From assembly GCA_965242805.1 (NCBI GenBank), contig CBDETD010000002.1:62001-126000 (forward strand): a stretch of DNA of 64,000 nucleotides. The letters run 5' to 3'. The notes beneath the pieces were generated by a model. That model saw only the letters and a program-made list of their open reading frames with translations. It did no database searches and had not been told where the DNA came from. A program made the translations under genes and the position numbers. Position 1 is the first letter of the stretch, and every line of letters starts with the position of its first letter. Positions 34,401 through 43,409 of this stretch are shown here, in pieces. Source of the DNA: JANQEU01 sp965242805 (lineage in GTDB: Bacteria; Bacteroidota; Bacteroidia; Cytophagales; Cyclobacteriaceae).

Positions 34401-34853
34401 AAGAGCCTGGTACCATGTGAAATTCAAGAAATGATCGAACAGGCACTGATTTTACTTTACAACCAAACCAAAAATAGAATTAAGATCATTAAACATTTTG
34501 ATGGTACTAAACACTTAGTAGCTGGAAACCTGAACCGTCTCCAACAGGTATTTATGAGTATTCTGTTGAATGCGATACAATCAATCCCTGAAGAAGGTGA
34601 GATTGAAATCACTCTACATCAAAGTACGACATTCATTGTTACAACTATCAGGGACTCCGGAGTTGGAATTCCTGAAAAAAACCTAAAAAAGGTGATGGAT
34701 CCTTTCTTCACAACAAAATCCCCAAAGGAATCGACAGGGCTGGGACTTGCATTAGCTTATAAAATAGTCAATGAGCATAAAGGTACTATCCAGCTGGAAT
34801 CCGAAGTTAATAAAGGAACTTCCGTGAGGATAAGCTTACCAATGTACGAGTGA
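31470..34853 (+). CDS. Two-component propeller histidine kinase
   Basis: An 1127-residue sensor kinase. A signal peptide (1-21) leads to a periplasmic region with many Reg_prop repeats (for example GFLWVATLDGLNRFDG, LLWIGTRQGIVLY, GTLWIGTRGAGLLAFD) forming two seven-bladed propellers up to about residue 720. A Y_Y_Y domain (about 740-815, YAYKLENFNSDWVDLG), one membrane helix (about 823-843) and a coiled coil follow. The HisKA phospho-acceptor is His915 in GHEINNPLNY, and the HATPase domain ends the protein (GSGI-type box DSGVGIPEKNL, TGLGLALAY). Unlike many relatives it has no receiver or AraC output, so its response regulator is elsewhere. Ligands are usually glycan fragments. Confidence 0.93.
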   Translation: MLRNCILFLLGFLIWKNTCSQVVNQRFNSYTVDDGLSQNSVNAIVQDQTGFLWVATLDGLNRFDGKNFRVFGYDPDNPNSLPSTAVTSLMYDSNQLLWIGTRQGIVLYEASSEKFTQVKGLEHLELIADIMEDQSGIIWVLSDKGVYFQSPDADFKLLRIPEEVLESSQYGQRVTHKDLQTNISTSKLQLRSITEAGDGSIWIGTQTKGVICYDHKDNEFRRFFQTEDPGKSLPDDFVFDLASHQNFLWIATGEGLVTYDIQGDELMRPGEIRYDSVRYTKGARAVHISADGTVWFAYDGNGLSRYQHETNQLVNFKHSDSDPFSISSDDIRVIFEDRAGVIWIGTNNGGLNRYNPNDNFFETYKKDANAAHNLSSYSMRKIIADRHGFIWAATRVAGLNRINPVTREVISFLNDPEDPNSLGYNRVNQVLEDQDGNFWLGLVYHGLDKLEVDYNEDYSIVNYRFIHFDPVDQEPNSLAGGGVLDLLQQNDTTIWVACFGGLSRLNPKNNRIETFRFTPIESEIISNENAHRALSLDDHGTLWIGTRGAGLLAFDTKTEKFIGQWVHNGSDKNSLSGDVINCLLFDLDSQSLWIGTGGFGLNQYELESGTFKRFTEKDGLSNNFIYGILKDDQDYLWISTNKGINRFNPPELRSRVFRQADGLQSDEFNFASYSKSSDGKMYFGGVKGFNVFQPEKLNIGLEVPQVVITDFSLFNEPTRNYDDNNSPLDQSITFTKSIHLGYQDYVLSFDFIALNYENPELHHYAYKLENFNSDWVDLGNTTRVTFTNLDAGSYTFMVRAANREGFWGEDHAAIEIIIHPPWWETWIFRIALLIIFILAVFLLYQIRTRNIKARNKLLKKEVEERTRELKKSNEELQSQKEELQQTNATLHLTQAQLLQSEKMASIGSLSAGIGHEINNPLNYIKGGVNGISQYLEKEGKTKESEQVKRFIEIVNEGVSRASTIVKNLSKFSKPEDNKSLVPCEIQEMIEQALILLYNQTKNRIKIIKHFDGTKHLVAGNLNRLQQVFMSILLNAIQSIPEEGEIEITLHQSTTFIVTTIRDSGVGIPEKNLKKVMDPFFTTKSPKESTGLGLALAYKIVNEHKGTIQLESEVNKGTSVRISLPMYE

Positions 34854-34946
34854 GCCAGTAGAACAAACCAGTTCTAAATGTATTACATTCCTAGCATTGG
34901 TTGAGATGGCGATAACATGTGAATTGCGTTAATAACCAGCCACTAA

Positions 34947-35447
34947 TCAGAAAAGTAGCTCCATGATCAATTCATCATAATATGTCCCTTGGTGGTGGAG
35001 TTCTTTCCTAAGGGTGCCTACAACACTGAACCCGATCTTTTTGTATAATGCTATTGCCGCCCCATGTTCAATGTTTACGGTTAGCTTTATCTTACTTATT
35101 TGACCAGGTTCTTTTAGCCTTGAGACAGCTTTTTCAATCAGCTGAATTCCAATACCTCTACCTTGATGCGATTTTTTCACATATAAACCAAAAATATTGG
35201 CAATGTGCTTTGTTTTTTGATTGGTCTGACAAATAAGTACCACCATCCCAACCGGGATATTGTTATCCATTGCAAAAATGGCGTTACAGATCCGGTCTCT
35301 CCATTCCTTTTCCGAAAGAAGTTTTTCCCCTTCATAAGAACTGCTAAAGGCAAGGGGTTCTTCTTTCAGTGCTTCCAATCGAAGGTCCCGACACTCCTTC
35401 CATCTTGATTCTGGTAAACGCTCAATTTTAATCACCGAATTATTCAT
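34947..35447 (-). CDS. GNAT N-acetyltransferase
   Basis: A 166-residue GNAT protein. The acetyl-CoA loop QGRGIGIQL lies near residue 95, followed by the typical NIEHGAAIALYKKIGFSVVGTLRKE, which closely resembles RimI/YhhY-like enzymes acting on amines or N-termini. Preceding strand IFGLYVKKSHQGRG is standard. It is the only gene between the sensor kinase and the TPR gene and reads against both. Substrate unknown. Confidence 0.86.
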   Translation of the reverse strand: MNNSVIKIERLPESRWKECRDLRLEALKEEPLAFSSSYEGEKLLSEKEWRDRICNAIFAMDNNIPVGMVVLICQTNQKTKHIANIFGLYVKKSHQGRGIGIQLIEKAVSRLKEPGQISKIKLTVNIEHGAAIALYKKIGFSVVGTLRKELHHQGTYYDELIMELLF

Positions 35448-35554
35448 TTGGATCTTTACACTCCAAAGTAACTAGATACTTTTTAAACTGTCTTTTTGTT
35501 GATTATTCCATCTGGCATTCTTGATTTCTATCGAATCCATTAATTTCGAAATCC

Positions 35555-37534
35555 ATGCCAGAAAATAACTTCTTTGAGGAGCTCAAACGAAGGAAGCTAC
35601 ACAAAGTAGCCATTTCTTATACAGTTGTTGCCTGGCTCCAAATACAGGTTGGGGATATTTTGTTTCCTGCTTTCGGTATTCCTGACGAATGGATGAAGGT
35701 ATTGGTAATAATCCTGGTGATGTGTTTTCCCGGAATGCTGATCCTGGCCTGGTTCTATGATATTGGGCCTGAGGGGATTAGCAGAATTGTTCCAGCAGTG
35801 ACCAAGGAGTCGAAAAAGCCTGAAAGGACAAGCAGGCCACTAACAAGCAACTACTTTATTGCGTCTGTATTATTGCTACTGTTACTCCAGTACCTGTACT
35901 TCAATTTCGTCAAGGAAGAACCATCCATCAATACCGAACTATCGGCCGACGTACGATTAAGTAAGATTGCCGTTATTCCATTCGAGGATCTTTCGGATTC
36001 TGCTAGTACAAATAACCTGGGAGAGATCGCAGCAAATGTCATAAGTCTGGGTTTTACTGAATTTGATCAGGTTCCAATTGTGTCGCCATTTACAGTGGAA
36101 AGCAATATGATGTCCCTGGGCATTTTGCCAAAAGATTTCCAGGGGCGAGATTCTTTTTACGAACTCACCGGAGCAAAAAATATAATAACAGGTAGCTACA
36201 AAGAAGACATGGGAGATGTAGTCTTTGAACTCAACATTCAGGACACCTCGACGGAAGAAATAAAGTTCATTTTTCCACCCATCTCCGGGTCGATGGAGAA
36301 GGTAGATTCTCTACTATTAATGTTGAGGGAAAAAGTACTGGGATATTGGGTAACGGATGAGGAAATCAGAGATAAGCTTTCCGGCGTACCCAGGTATTCA
36401 GTACATGAAAAATACCTCAGCATGCTTGAGGATAGAGGGGATTATATGAAGTCCCTGGATGAAATCCTGGAGATTGATTCGATGTTTCACCTTGCACGAA
36501 TTCATGTGTTAAATCTAACCAGGTGGTATGCTGATACAGCAAAAATTGTACACTTTGATTTCCTTGACCGGTTTCGGGATCAAATGACCAGCTACGAGGG
36601 ATTGTGGTATGATTATGTGAGATACCTATATCGCGGGGATGTGACAAGAGCGTATAACTCAATAAGCGAACTACGTGAAAAGTTTCCAGGGGATCAATGG
36701 ATCAATCATGATGCGGCCAGCGTTGCATATAATGAACTAGGTAACTACCAACTGTCAAGTGAGATTTACGAAGAGCTGCCAATTCGAGATTACGATATCA
36801 GTGGAGATCTGTATGGATTTTCCTCAAGGCTGAGAAATCAAATTGTGAATTATGCCGTGATGGGTCAGGAAAAAAAACTCAAAACTTTGATGGTTGAAAC
36901 ACCCCGGTCCAGGCTCACCAATCTCCATCGTTCGCTTTATGCAATTATGACTGGGGATAACGATGCCTATGACTACTGGTTGAAGGCCGGCCTGAGCAGA
37001 GATGCTACACGGTCCAACAACCTGTTGCGAAGGTTTGCATACGATTATCGATCGATATTTTCAACGAATACCATGAACTCAACCTTGGTCTATGAAACGG
37101 CTACATTTTTACGTTCAACGAGGGAATCCAGTATAAACACCAAGACGTTATCAAGAATTCTGGAAGTGCTTGATGGGAGGGAAGTTTCGTTGGACCTGGA
37201 GATAAGTCAGGAGACTATTTTCTATTCATACTGGACAGCGATTGGGTTGATTAAGATGGGAGATGTAGAAGGAGTGAGGCAAGTTATTCAGGAACTCGAG
37301 AAGTTGGTCCATACAGAGATGTCAGTAACAAAGTCCTACCAGGTTTATCCCTACTATGTTATTGGTTGTATATATGCTCAAATGGGAGAGGACTCCAAGG
37401 CCATCAAATATCTAAGAAGGGCGAGAAACGCAGGTTTATTTATAGGACACTATCATTTTAAATATGATAAGCACCTTCAGGGTCTGAAGGGAAACAGGAG
37501 GTTTAAGTACTTAAATGAGCCGATTAATCCTTAA
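35555..37534 (+). CDS. Membrane-anchored FlgO-like/TPR protein
   Basis: A 659-residue protein. The N-terminus (FFEELKRRKLHKVAISYTVVAWLQIQVGDILFPAFGIPDEW, then a second helix and LAWFYDIGPEGI) is a two-helix membrane module normally found after adenylate-cyclase or winged-helix domains. A third helix is near 98-116. A periplasmic FlgO-like region follows (SKIAVIPFEDLSDSASTNNLGE, about 138-285), then TPR-like helices to the end (SVAYNELGNYQLSSEIYEEL, YYVIGCIYAQMGEDSKAIKYLRRARN). Here no cyclase or DNA-binding domain precedes it, so the output is missing or supplied in trans. Confidence 0.78.
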   Translation: MPENNFFEELKRRKLHKVAISYTVVAWLQIQVGDILFPAFGIPDEWMKVLVIILVMCFPGMLILAWFYDIGPEGISRIVPAVTKESKKPERTSRPLTSNYFIASVLLLLLLQYLYFNFVKEEPSINTELSADVRLSKIAVIPFEDLSDSASTNNLGEIAANVISLGFTEFDQVPIVSPFTVESNMMSLGILPKDFQGRDSFYELTGAKNIITGSYKEDMGDVVFELNIQDTSTEEIKFIFPPISGSMEKVDSLLLMLREKVLGYWVTDEEIRDKLSGVPRYSVHEKYLSMLEDRGDYMKSLDEILEIDSMFHLARIHVLNLTRWYADTAKIVHFDFLDRFRDQMTSYEGLWYDYVRYLYRGDVTRAYNSISELREKFPGDQWINHDAASVAYNELGNYQLSSEIYEELPIRDYDISGDLYGFSSRLRNQIVNYAVMGQEKKLKTLMVETPRSRLTNLHRSLYAIMTGDNDAYDYWLKAGLSRDATRSNNLLRRFAYDYRSIFSTNTMNSTLVYETATFLRSTRESSINTKTLSRILEVLDGREVSLDLEISQETIFYSYWTAIGLIKMGDVEGVRQVIQELEKLVHTEMSVTKSYQVYPYYVIGCIYAQMGEDSKAIKYLRRARNAGLFIGHYHFKYDKHLQGLKGNRRFKYLNEPINP

Positions 37535-37577
37535 GTAACGTACTTCATTAATCGAACTCTTGATGGACCAGCAAGGA

Positions 37578-39248
37578 TTATTGATCAACAATCCTCATTG
37601 TCTGAAAGCCAGTGAAAATCCTTCCATATCGGTCCTCCGCTTTTACTTCAATGATGTGTCTTCCTGCGGGCCAGTTGGTCCCCAGGTCAGCTTCCCAAAG
37701 GTGACTTGACACCCTTGGTCCTGGCATCCTACCCCCAGGAAAAGCTTGGTCCATTGTCGTGGAGTCTGCTTCCCAGGTTTCCATCATTTTGAGTCTCTTG
37801 AAATTTTCCCATCGCCTCGCAATCATAGTATAGTATGGGTCGTATTTTTCTACTTTATTCATGGTTTTCCATTCTGTTAACCCTTTAATCCGATATTCCA
37901 GTTCTGATTGCTCACTTCCATTAAAGAAATTGACAGTCAGACGAGTGGTATCGGAAGAACCGGAAACAATGTTTCGGGGAATATGAATATTCATCTGATG
38001 GCTGTCAGGACTGCCTGCTACTTTCCAGTCGATGATATAATCCGTGCCGTTGAATGAAATGAAAGAATATCCATTTGGGGTTCCATCTCTCATCATGGTG
38101 TGGGGGACATCAGTTTCACCTCTTAGGCCATTCCACCAGCTACCTGAGGTTGTTCCAACATTAAAATGGTGATGGGGAGTCGTCTGCTGCCAATCAGAGG
38201 ATCCTTCATGAAAGAATTGATTATTATGTACATGCGTATGGGCCGATATAGAAAGCGTATTGGGAAAAGGTCTCAACAGGTCAAACAGCCTTTTCTGGTC
38301 ACTTTTTCGGAAGGATTCTCCATGCTGAGCCAAAGGAATGTGCATTGCGATAACCACAAGATTTTCCTTGGGTACGGTTTCAAGGTAGTTGGAAACAAAC
38401 GTAAACTGATCCGGACGAAGCCCACCAACATACTTGCGCGATCCTGCCTCATCATCATGAATGACATCATCCACCACAATGAAATGAACATCACCATAAA
38501 CAAAGGCATACGTCGCCGGACCAAATACTCTTTCAAATGTCTCATCGGAAAGTATGTCATTGGGAGCCATGTAATTGATATCATGATTGCCCAATACGTT
38601 GTACCACGGAATACCGATCAATGAAACTGTCTCATTCAAAGGTGAGAATAGGGTGAGATCATCCCCAACGATATCACCCATCGTAATTCCGAACTCCAGT
38701 TCATCCAGCTCGATCAATTCAACGATTACATCCTCGGCAAGGAAATCAACCTGCTCAATATTATAGGGTTGCGGATCACCAAAGACTACCATTTTAAATT
38801 GATTGGACCCTACAATTTTGTAGAGAGGGAAATTGACCTGCCTGGGCAGTTCACCCGTAGGATCCACTCCGGGATATGTAAAATTCTTTGGTGAACCCTT
38901 GGGTTTGTGTAAGTAGTAAAACTGTGGAAGATTGTCATCATTGAGCGGCGTTATCCAGTCTTTGGGTTTGACAACAAACACAATGGCGTCCTCCGATACC
39001 GGGATTTCGAACTCGCCTTTTTCGTTGGTTTGAACAAGTTCCGTTCCATTGGATACAATGACTCCTTCGATGCCTTCTTCGGAATCATCCATGATCCGAT
39101 TTTTATTTTGATCATGGAATACAAAACCTTTGGCCTGTTGTTCGTTTGTCCGCGCCTTAATGCTGCTGGGAAGATTGGTCTGAGCTTCGACGTGGTTGAT
39201 GGTTACAAATAGGATGGCCAGGGTAGGGATGATCGTCTTCATATTCAT
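37578..39248 (-). CDS. Exported calcineurin-like phosphoesterase
   Basis: A 556-residue secreted metallophosphatase with the three-part MetallophosN-Metallophos-MetallophosC layout. The signal peptide ends HVEAQ (residue 23). Residues about 35-100 form a beta-sandwich (AKGFVFHDQNKNRIMDDSEEGIEGV). The catalytic core shows FGDPQPYN, ITMGDIVGDD, LGNHDINY, IAMHIPL and SAHTHVHN, all five metal-site motifs intact. The C-terminal third carries GGRMPGPRVSSHLWEADLG and a TGFQTMRI strand. It probably removes phosphate from exported nucleotides, lipids or glycans. Monocistronic by its spacing. Confidence 0.88.
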   Translation of the reverse strand: MNMKTIIPTLAILFVTINHVEAQTNLPSSIKARTNEQQAKGFVFHDQNKNRIMDDSEEGIEGVIVSNGTELVQTNEKGEFEIPVSEDAIVFVVKPKDWITPLNDDNLPQFYYLHKPKGSPKNFTYPGVDPTGELPRQVNFPLYKIVGSNQFKMVVFGDPQPYNIEQVDFLAEDVIVELIELDELEFGITMGDIVGDDLTLFSPLNETVSLIGIPWYNVLGNHDINYMAPNDILSDETFERVFGPATYAFVYGDVHFIVVDDVIHDDEAGSRKYVGGLRPDQFTFVSNYLETVPKENLVVIAMHIPLAQHGESFRKSDQKRLFDLLRPFPNTLSISAHTHVHNNQFFHEGSSDWQQTTPHHHFNVGTTSGSWWNGLRGETDVPHTMMRDGTPNGYSFISFNGTDYIIDWKVAGSPDSHQMNIHIPRNIVSGSSDTTRLTVNFFNGSEQSELEYRIKGLTEWKTMNKVEKYDPYYTMIARRWENFKRLKMMETWEADSTTMDQAFPGGRMPGPRVSSHLWEADLGTNWPAGRHIIEVKAEDRYGRIFTGFQTMRIVDQ

Positions 39249-39380
39249 TTGGTTACTTGCAGCCTCAAGTTATGGGTTAAACGTTTGGTTGTGGATCATC
39301 GTAGTTTAAATTTTTATTATGCTTTAGTGGATTGTCATTTTGTTCACTGAACACCACAAAAAACGTATGATAATGAGAGG

Positions 39381-40085
39381 TCAGAATTGGTGATGGAAGC
39401 TCAGTTGTAATTGATTTTTACTCCAGTTATCCGTTGTTTGGTTCATCACCCCCAATTGAATTTTAAGTCCTCTTTTAATTATATATCCTAAAGCGGAATA
39501 GAATCGATTTCGATCAAAGATCTCCACAATATTACCATTTCCAATATTTTGTTCTCCATTGACAAATAGTTCATTGTATAAGGCCAGGTAAACGGTTTTC
39601 TCTTCCATCGCTGCCTTGTTCAATGATATATTCAAGAATAGATTATATCTGAACCGCGTCCTGAAATCCTGATTCTCTACAAAGCGCTGTTCATACCGAA
39701 AACGATGATTGGTATAAAATCGATTACCAAACTTAAGGGGGAATAATGCTTCCTGGTAAATTCTACTCTCTGATATGGTTGAATTATCGGATCCATAACT
39801 TCCCGTAGTGATGTTTCCGTAACCTAAAGTAAATTTGATATCTGCCGTCTTCGGTTTATACGTTATTCCACCTCGCAACAATAACTGTTCAAGATCACCT
39901 ATTACATTCCAATTACGGTACTGAATATCTCCCTGAACACCCCACGAACTTTCCTTAAATGTGGTATTGAAGAAATACATGTACCAGGCACCGATTTTAT
40001 CTTCATTGATTTGGGCATTTATACTGCCAGGAATCAACAGGAAAATGCCAATAATTAGTAATAACCAACAATTCTTTATCTTCAT
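39381..40085 (-). CDS. DUF2490 family outer-membrane protein
   Basis: A 234-residue exported barrel with signal peptide (1-25, ending NAQ) and a clear DUF2490 pattern: IGAWYMYFFNTTFKESSWGVQGDIQYRNWNVIGDLEQLLLRGGITY, RFYTNHRFRYEQRF and the terminal LQLSFHHQF. The start is the ATG at 40085, three bases after the GNAT stop; a TTG directly at 40088 adds one residue. It is likely co-transcribed with the GNAT upstream. Function unknown. Confidence 0.82.
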   Translation of the reverse strand: MKIKNCWLLLIIGIFLLIPGSINAQINEDKIGAWYMYFFNTTFKESSWGVQGDIQYRNWNVIGDLEQLLLRGGITYKPKTADIKFTLGYGNITTGSYGSDNSTISESRIYQEALFPLKFGNRFYTNHRFRYEQRFVENQDFRTRFRYNLFLNISLNKAAMEEKTVYLALYNELFVNGEQNIGNGNIVEIFDRNRFYSALGYIIKRGLKIQLGVMNQTTDNWSKNQLQLSFHHQF

Positions 40086-40088
40086 CAA

Positions 40089-40736
40089 CTAAAGTTTTTT
40101 GACCATCCTTGTAAATACAGGAGGTAATTTCAAAAAGTTTGGCCAAACGGAAAATATTTCCATACCGAACTTCTTATAACTTTTTATCGCTTTTTCATTC
40201 TTGCTTGAAACATCCAACGACAAGGTTCTGGATCCTTTTTTGATAGCTATTTCCTGACTATATTTCATCAACTTCTGTCCGAGTCCTTTACCTCGCATTG
40301 ACCTGCTAACAGCTATGGTTTGTAGATAATAATCTATTTCATCACGAGGACCAAGAAAACGCGAAAGAACTCTACTTGTAATTGAAAACATCATGATCCT
40401 TAGTTTTGCTTCTTTGGATTGGGAAAGGATATTTTTCTTAAATCCTTCTTTTTCGGAATGTGTATAACCCGCAACAGTTCCCACAATATTGCTATTGTGT
40501 TCGATCATCGCCACGTTTTCAAACGAATACTCATTGTTGGGTTTAACATAGGCATCTGCTATGATTTCGTATGTTTTGCTACCTAGCATTGATTTAAAGA
40601 AACCTTCGGAAGCTTCATTAAGGAATTGGGCAAAAACAAGGCCTTCCTCTAAATCAGGTCTTGCTTTCCTGATCATGATCTTATTGTCCTGAATTCTTCC
40701 AGTTGTTATTTCTGAATCATTTGAAGCTAACTTCAT
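40089..40736 (-). CDS. GNAT N-acetyltransferase
   Basis: A 215-residue GNAT protein. The acetyl-CoA loop RSMRGKGLGQKLM sits near residue 143-155, after QTIAVSR, and is followed by LSLDVSSKNEKAIKSYKKFGMEIF, a standard motif B. The first 20 residues lack family content; an ATG at 40676 with AGGA ahead of it gives a 195-residue form and may be the true start. The stop is three bases from the DUF2490 start. Confidence 0.85.
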   Translation of the reverse strand: MKLASNDSEITTGRIQDNKIMIRKARPDLEEGLVFAQFLNEASEGFFKSMLGSKTYEIIADAYVKPNNEYSFENVAMIEHNSNIVGTVAGYTHSEKEGFKKNILSQSKEAKLRIMMFSITSRVLSRFLGPRDEIDYYLQTIAVSRSMRGKGLGQKLMKYSQEIAIKKGSRTLSLDVSSKNEKAIKSYKKFGMEIFSVWPNFLKLPPVFTRMVKKL

Positions 40737-40745
40737 TATTTCTTT

Positions 40746-40877
40746 TTATTGCATCCCACTCTTGTTCTCGAGGTCGATTTGAAAAATTGTTCTCCAATCC
40801 GCCTGAGTGGTGACTGGATTGTCTGAGGTCTCCCAGGCCTCATCAACAACTCTAAATGTAGCGTGCATCCCTGCCAT
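40746..40877 (-). CDS. Possible 43-residue protein or gene remnant
   Basis: An unannotated minus-strand frame of 43 codons from ATG 40877 to TAA at 40746, open further upstream to about 40930. The reading MHATFRVVDEAWETSDNPVT, then QADWRTIFQIDLENKSG, has balanced protein-like composition and sits exactly between the lipoprotein stop (40934) and the GNAT start (40736). It could be a small gene or the tail of a lost gene. I do not recognise it. Confidence 0.3.
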   Translation of the reverse strand: MAGMHATFRVVDEAWETSDNPVTTQADWRTIFQIDLENKSGMQ

Positions 40878-40933
40878 GTACAACAAATTGCCTTGTAGAC
40901 AACCTATGGTGGATGTTGGAGTTAGCCACCTTC

Positions 40934-41434
40934 TTAAAGGTATTCACCTTGAAATATTATATGAGATTGAGGAGTGTTGGTTGAATCCATTCCATAACTG
41001 GCATCCTTAATCCTTATTTTCAGAAGTCGTGATTCACTAATTATTCCAATTACATCATTCGTTTCCACTATAATCAAGGACCTTACTCGTTGTAAAGAAT
41101 CGGGAAATGAAAACACCTCTTCGTATCGAAAGCTATTTAAATCAATGAATTGTAAATCTTCCGTGAAACTGGCTAATCCGACTCCGGTTGGGTTACCCTG
41201 GTAATCCAATGAAGTGAGTAGCCCAAACGAATGACTTCTGAGCGGATTAGTTCCTGTGTTTACGACCCTGAAGTTTCCATGTTCGACTTCGAAAACTTCG
41301 TATTCCACAGATCCATCAGGCAGTTCAACTATGACCGAACTAAGCGAAATTTCATCTAATTCAATTATGAGATCATTGTCATCCTTACATGAAATTAAAA
41401 GCCCCGCCAAAGACAAAAAGAGTAAATATTTCAT
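40934..41434 (-). CDS. Hypothetical lipoprotein
   Basis: A 166-residue exported protein of unknown family. The lipobox LISC gives lipidated Cys16 (counting from the ATG at 41434; an ATG two codons upstream also exists). The mature part begins with acidic residues (CKDDNDLIIELDEI), typical of surface-exposed Bacteroidota lipoproteins, and reads as beta-strands (SVIVELPDGSVEYEVFEVEHGNFRVVNTGTNP). No catalytic pattern. It is followed on the same strand by a short possible frame and the GNAT gene. Confidence 0.62.
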   Translation of the reverse strand: MKYLLFLSLAGLLISCKDDNDLIIELDEISLSSVIVELPDGSVEYEVFEVEHGNFRVVNTGTNPLRSHSFGLLTSLDYQGNPTGVGLASFTEDLQFIDLNSFRYEEVFSFPDSLQRVRSLIIVETNDVIGIISESRLLKIRIKDASYGMDSTNTPQSHIIFQGEYL

Positions 41435-41624
41435 AGCCATTGTGTTGACTCTGATGACAATGCTATCGGACGGCCGTCTCAGGCTTTTTCCTTATAGCTA
41501 TCGGGAATGATAAAGTTAGCAAAGGTCTGATATTGCTCAAAACGTTTCCACCCAAAGTATAGATAAGTCAACACCTCACGAGGTAGTTCTGAACTATATT
41601 TCATCGATTCTTTATGGCGGCTGC

Positions 41625-42341
41625 TTAATACCCATCACAATTTAGCTCAGGCGATTCATTTTTAAATTCAGCCATGACGTATTCAAACCTGAATCTGCCG
41701 TCCATTGACGATCCCCATGCAGGGAATCTGGACTGGCCTAGCTGTATGTAAGGACCATAGAAGTGTTGATTGATCTTTCCGTTGTAGATATTTCCCCAAC
41801 TGTATTGCTGACCCAGATCATCGAGGAGGAACCAGCACAAGAGTTGATCCTCTCCCTGGAACACATTTAGTCGATTGCCGTCTTCTACCAATTCCACTCG
41901 CAACGTACTATCTTCCTTTGCCAACCTATGATATATGTAATATGGCGATTGGCTCAAACCCTGTCTCTCCATAGCCAATATGTCCCCTGACATTTCATTG
42001 ACCTCATCATTATTACGGGTGCATCCTGAATTCTCCTCTATTATTTCGACCGAAAAAGAGGTTTTGGTTCTGGATTCGATTTTTCGAGTTGCTTTCTCCA
42101 GATCTCTGGTGATTTTCAGATCCACGACATTTCCATTCTTCAAGAATGCCTTTTCATAAACGGTCAAAGAAGTCATTTCCCAGACTTCCTTTCCTCCGAC
42201 ATTTTCAACGAGTCTGGAGGCGGCATTAACAGCTGCTTCATTCCCGTTGATTGTGAGCAAGTCTACTTCATCGGATTTTGTTTGTGAAAGACAAATGATG
42301 ACAGAATGAATTAAATAAATGACAAGTAATGATCTTCGCAT
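41625..42341 (-). CDS. Exported hypothetical protein
   Basis: A 238-residue exported protein with signal peptide 1-20 (ending CLSQ), counting from the ATG at 42341; an ATG four codons earlier is an alternative. The body (GGKEVWEMTSLTVYEKAFLKNGNVVDLKITRDLEKATRKIES) resembles the lipoprotein-localisation-like beta fold of many Bacteroidota hypothetical proteins, where a GGxExW segment follows a helix. No enzyme motif. The membrane AraC regulator gene lies 66 bases upstream on the same strand and may control it. Confidence 0.58.
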   Translation of the reverse strand: MRRSLLVIYLIHSVIICLSQTKSDEVDLLTINGNEAAVNAASRLVENVGGKEVWEMTSLTVYEKAFLKNGNVVDLKITRDLEKATRKIESRTKTSFSVEIIEENSGCTRNNDEVNEMSGDILAMERQGLSQSPYYIYHRLAKEDSTLRVELVEDGNRLNVFQGEDQLLCWFLLDDLGQQYSWGNIYNGKINQHFYGPYIQLGQSRFPAWGSSMDGRFRFEYVMAEFKNESPELNCDGY

Positions 42342-42407
42342 GTTTTTCCCCAATGATCACATTTATTGATCAGTACTTTCTCCCAGTTCGCAAATAGGGA
42401 GATGATT

Positions 42408-43409
42408 TTATCCAGCTATGTGTTTTTGAATGAATTCTTTAGGAGTTGTGGAGGTATGTTTTTTAAACTCCCTGTAAAAAACCGATGGGCTGCTAAAGCC
42501 GGATTCGTAGGCAATTGCTTCTATCTTCAGATTATTATGGTTTGCTATCAGACTTTCTTTAACATGTTCTACCCTATACTGGCTAAGAAGTTCTGGTATC
42601 GATTTATGGTAAAATTCATTAATGACTTTGGAAAGGATATATGGTTTCGTTTGAAGCCTGTTTGCCAGACTTTTGGAGTCCAGGTCAGGATATTTATATA
42701 TTTTTTCGTCTTCAAGAAGAATTTTCAATCGTTGTCTGACCGCCTGTAAACCTGGATTTTGGTGATCATCCAATTTCACTTTGACAAACAAGTTTCTATA
42801 GTTTTTAAGCACTTGAATCGTCAGAATGAAAAGTGCCAAAGTTGCCGTGGAAGTTACAACCATGTAGGTGGTGATATCAGGTATAATGAGTTGCAAGAAG
42901 AAAGTAATCCATATAAACCCAATGACAAAGTTCAAATTACGCAGAAATTCAAATTGGATTTTTCGGAATGATTTTTTTTGAAGAAAACTAATGGACAGGA
43001 GCACATAAATGAACATTTGGACAACCGTCAGATGATACCCAATTCGAAAGATCAATGAACTGTTCAAGATCAGTCCGGTGGCTACTATCAACGGAAATAA
43101 AAAATGTAGGAAGGTCCTCCTCACATCTGTGCTGGTACCTTTCATGGCACTAATAAACAAGAATAGAAAAGGACCGACAAGGCTCATCCCCAACAGACCA
43201 AGTGCCGGAAATATTATTGATGTCTCTGGAAATGTGAAATAGATAATTGACTTAAAAATTCTCAGGGAGAGGCTAATAAGTAGTCCTGCCAATAAAAGTT
43301 TTTTAAGGTCCTTTTCCTTTTTATGAAAAACTAAAAACAAGGCATAGAAAAGACTGTTTACGATGAACAACAGACCTGTGAAAGCTATGATATCAATTAA
43401 TATTTGCAA
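42408..43409 (-). CDS. Membrane-anchored AraC-type regulator
   Basis: A 333-residue protein combining about seven membrane helices (1-210) with a C-terminal AraC/HTH_18 DNA-binding domain (about 230-331). The second helix-turn-helix IEAIAYESGFSSPSVFYREFKKHTSTTPKEF is fully conserved in pattern. Such membrane AraC proteins are frequent in Bacteroidota and presumably sense envelope or membrane signals while binding DNA. It may regulate the exported protein 66 bases downstream. No signalling domain other than the helices is seen. Confidence 0.88.
   Translation of the reverse strand: MQILIDIIAFTGLLFIVNSLFYALFLVFHKKEKDLKKLLLAGLLISLSLRIFKSIIYFTFPETSIIFPALGLLGMSLVGPFLFLFISAMKGTSTDVRRTFLHFLFPLIVATGLILNSSLIFRIGYHLTVVQMFIYVLLSISFLQKKSFRKIQFEFLRNLNFVIGFIWITFFLQLIIPDITTYMVVTSTATLALFILTIQVLKNYRNLFVKVKLDDHQNPGLQAVRQRLKILLEDEKIYKYPDLDSKSLANRLQTKPYILSKVINEFYHKSIPELLSQYRVEHVKESLIANHNNLKIEAIAYESGFSSPSVFYREFKKHTSTTPKEFIQKHIAG

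Noticed and set aside
41451..41510. CTATCGG direct repeats
   Set aside because: Two short direct repeats only, with no consistent unit or flanking duplication.
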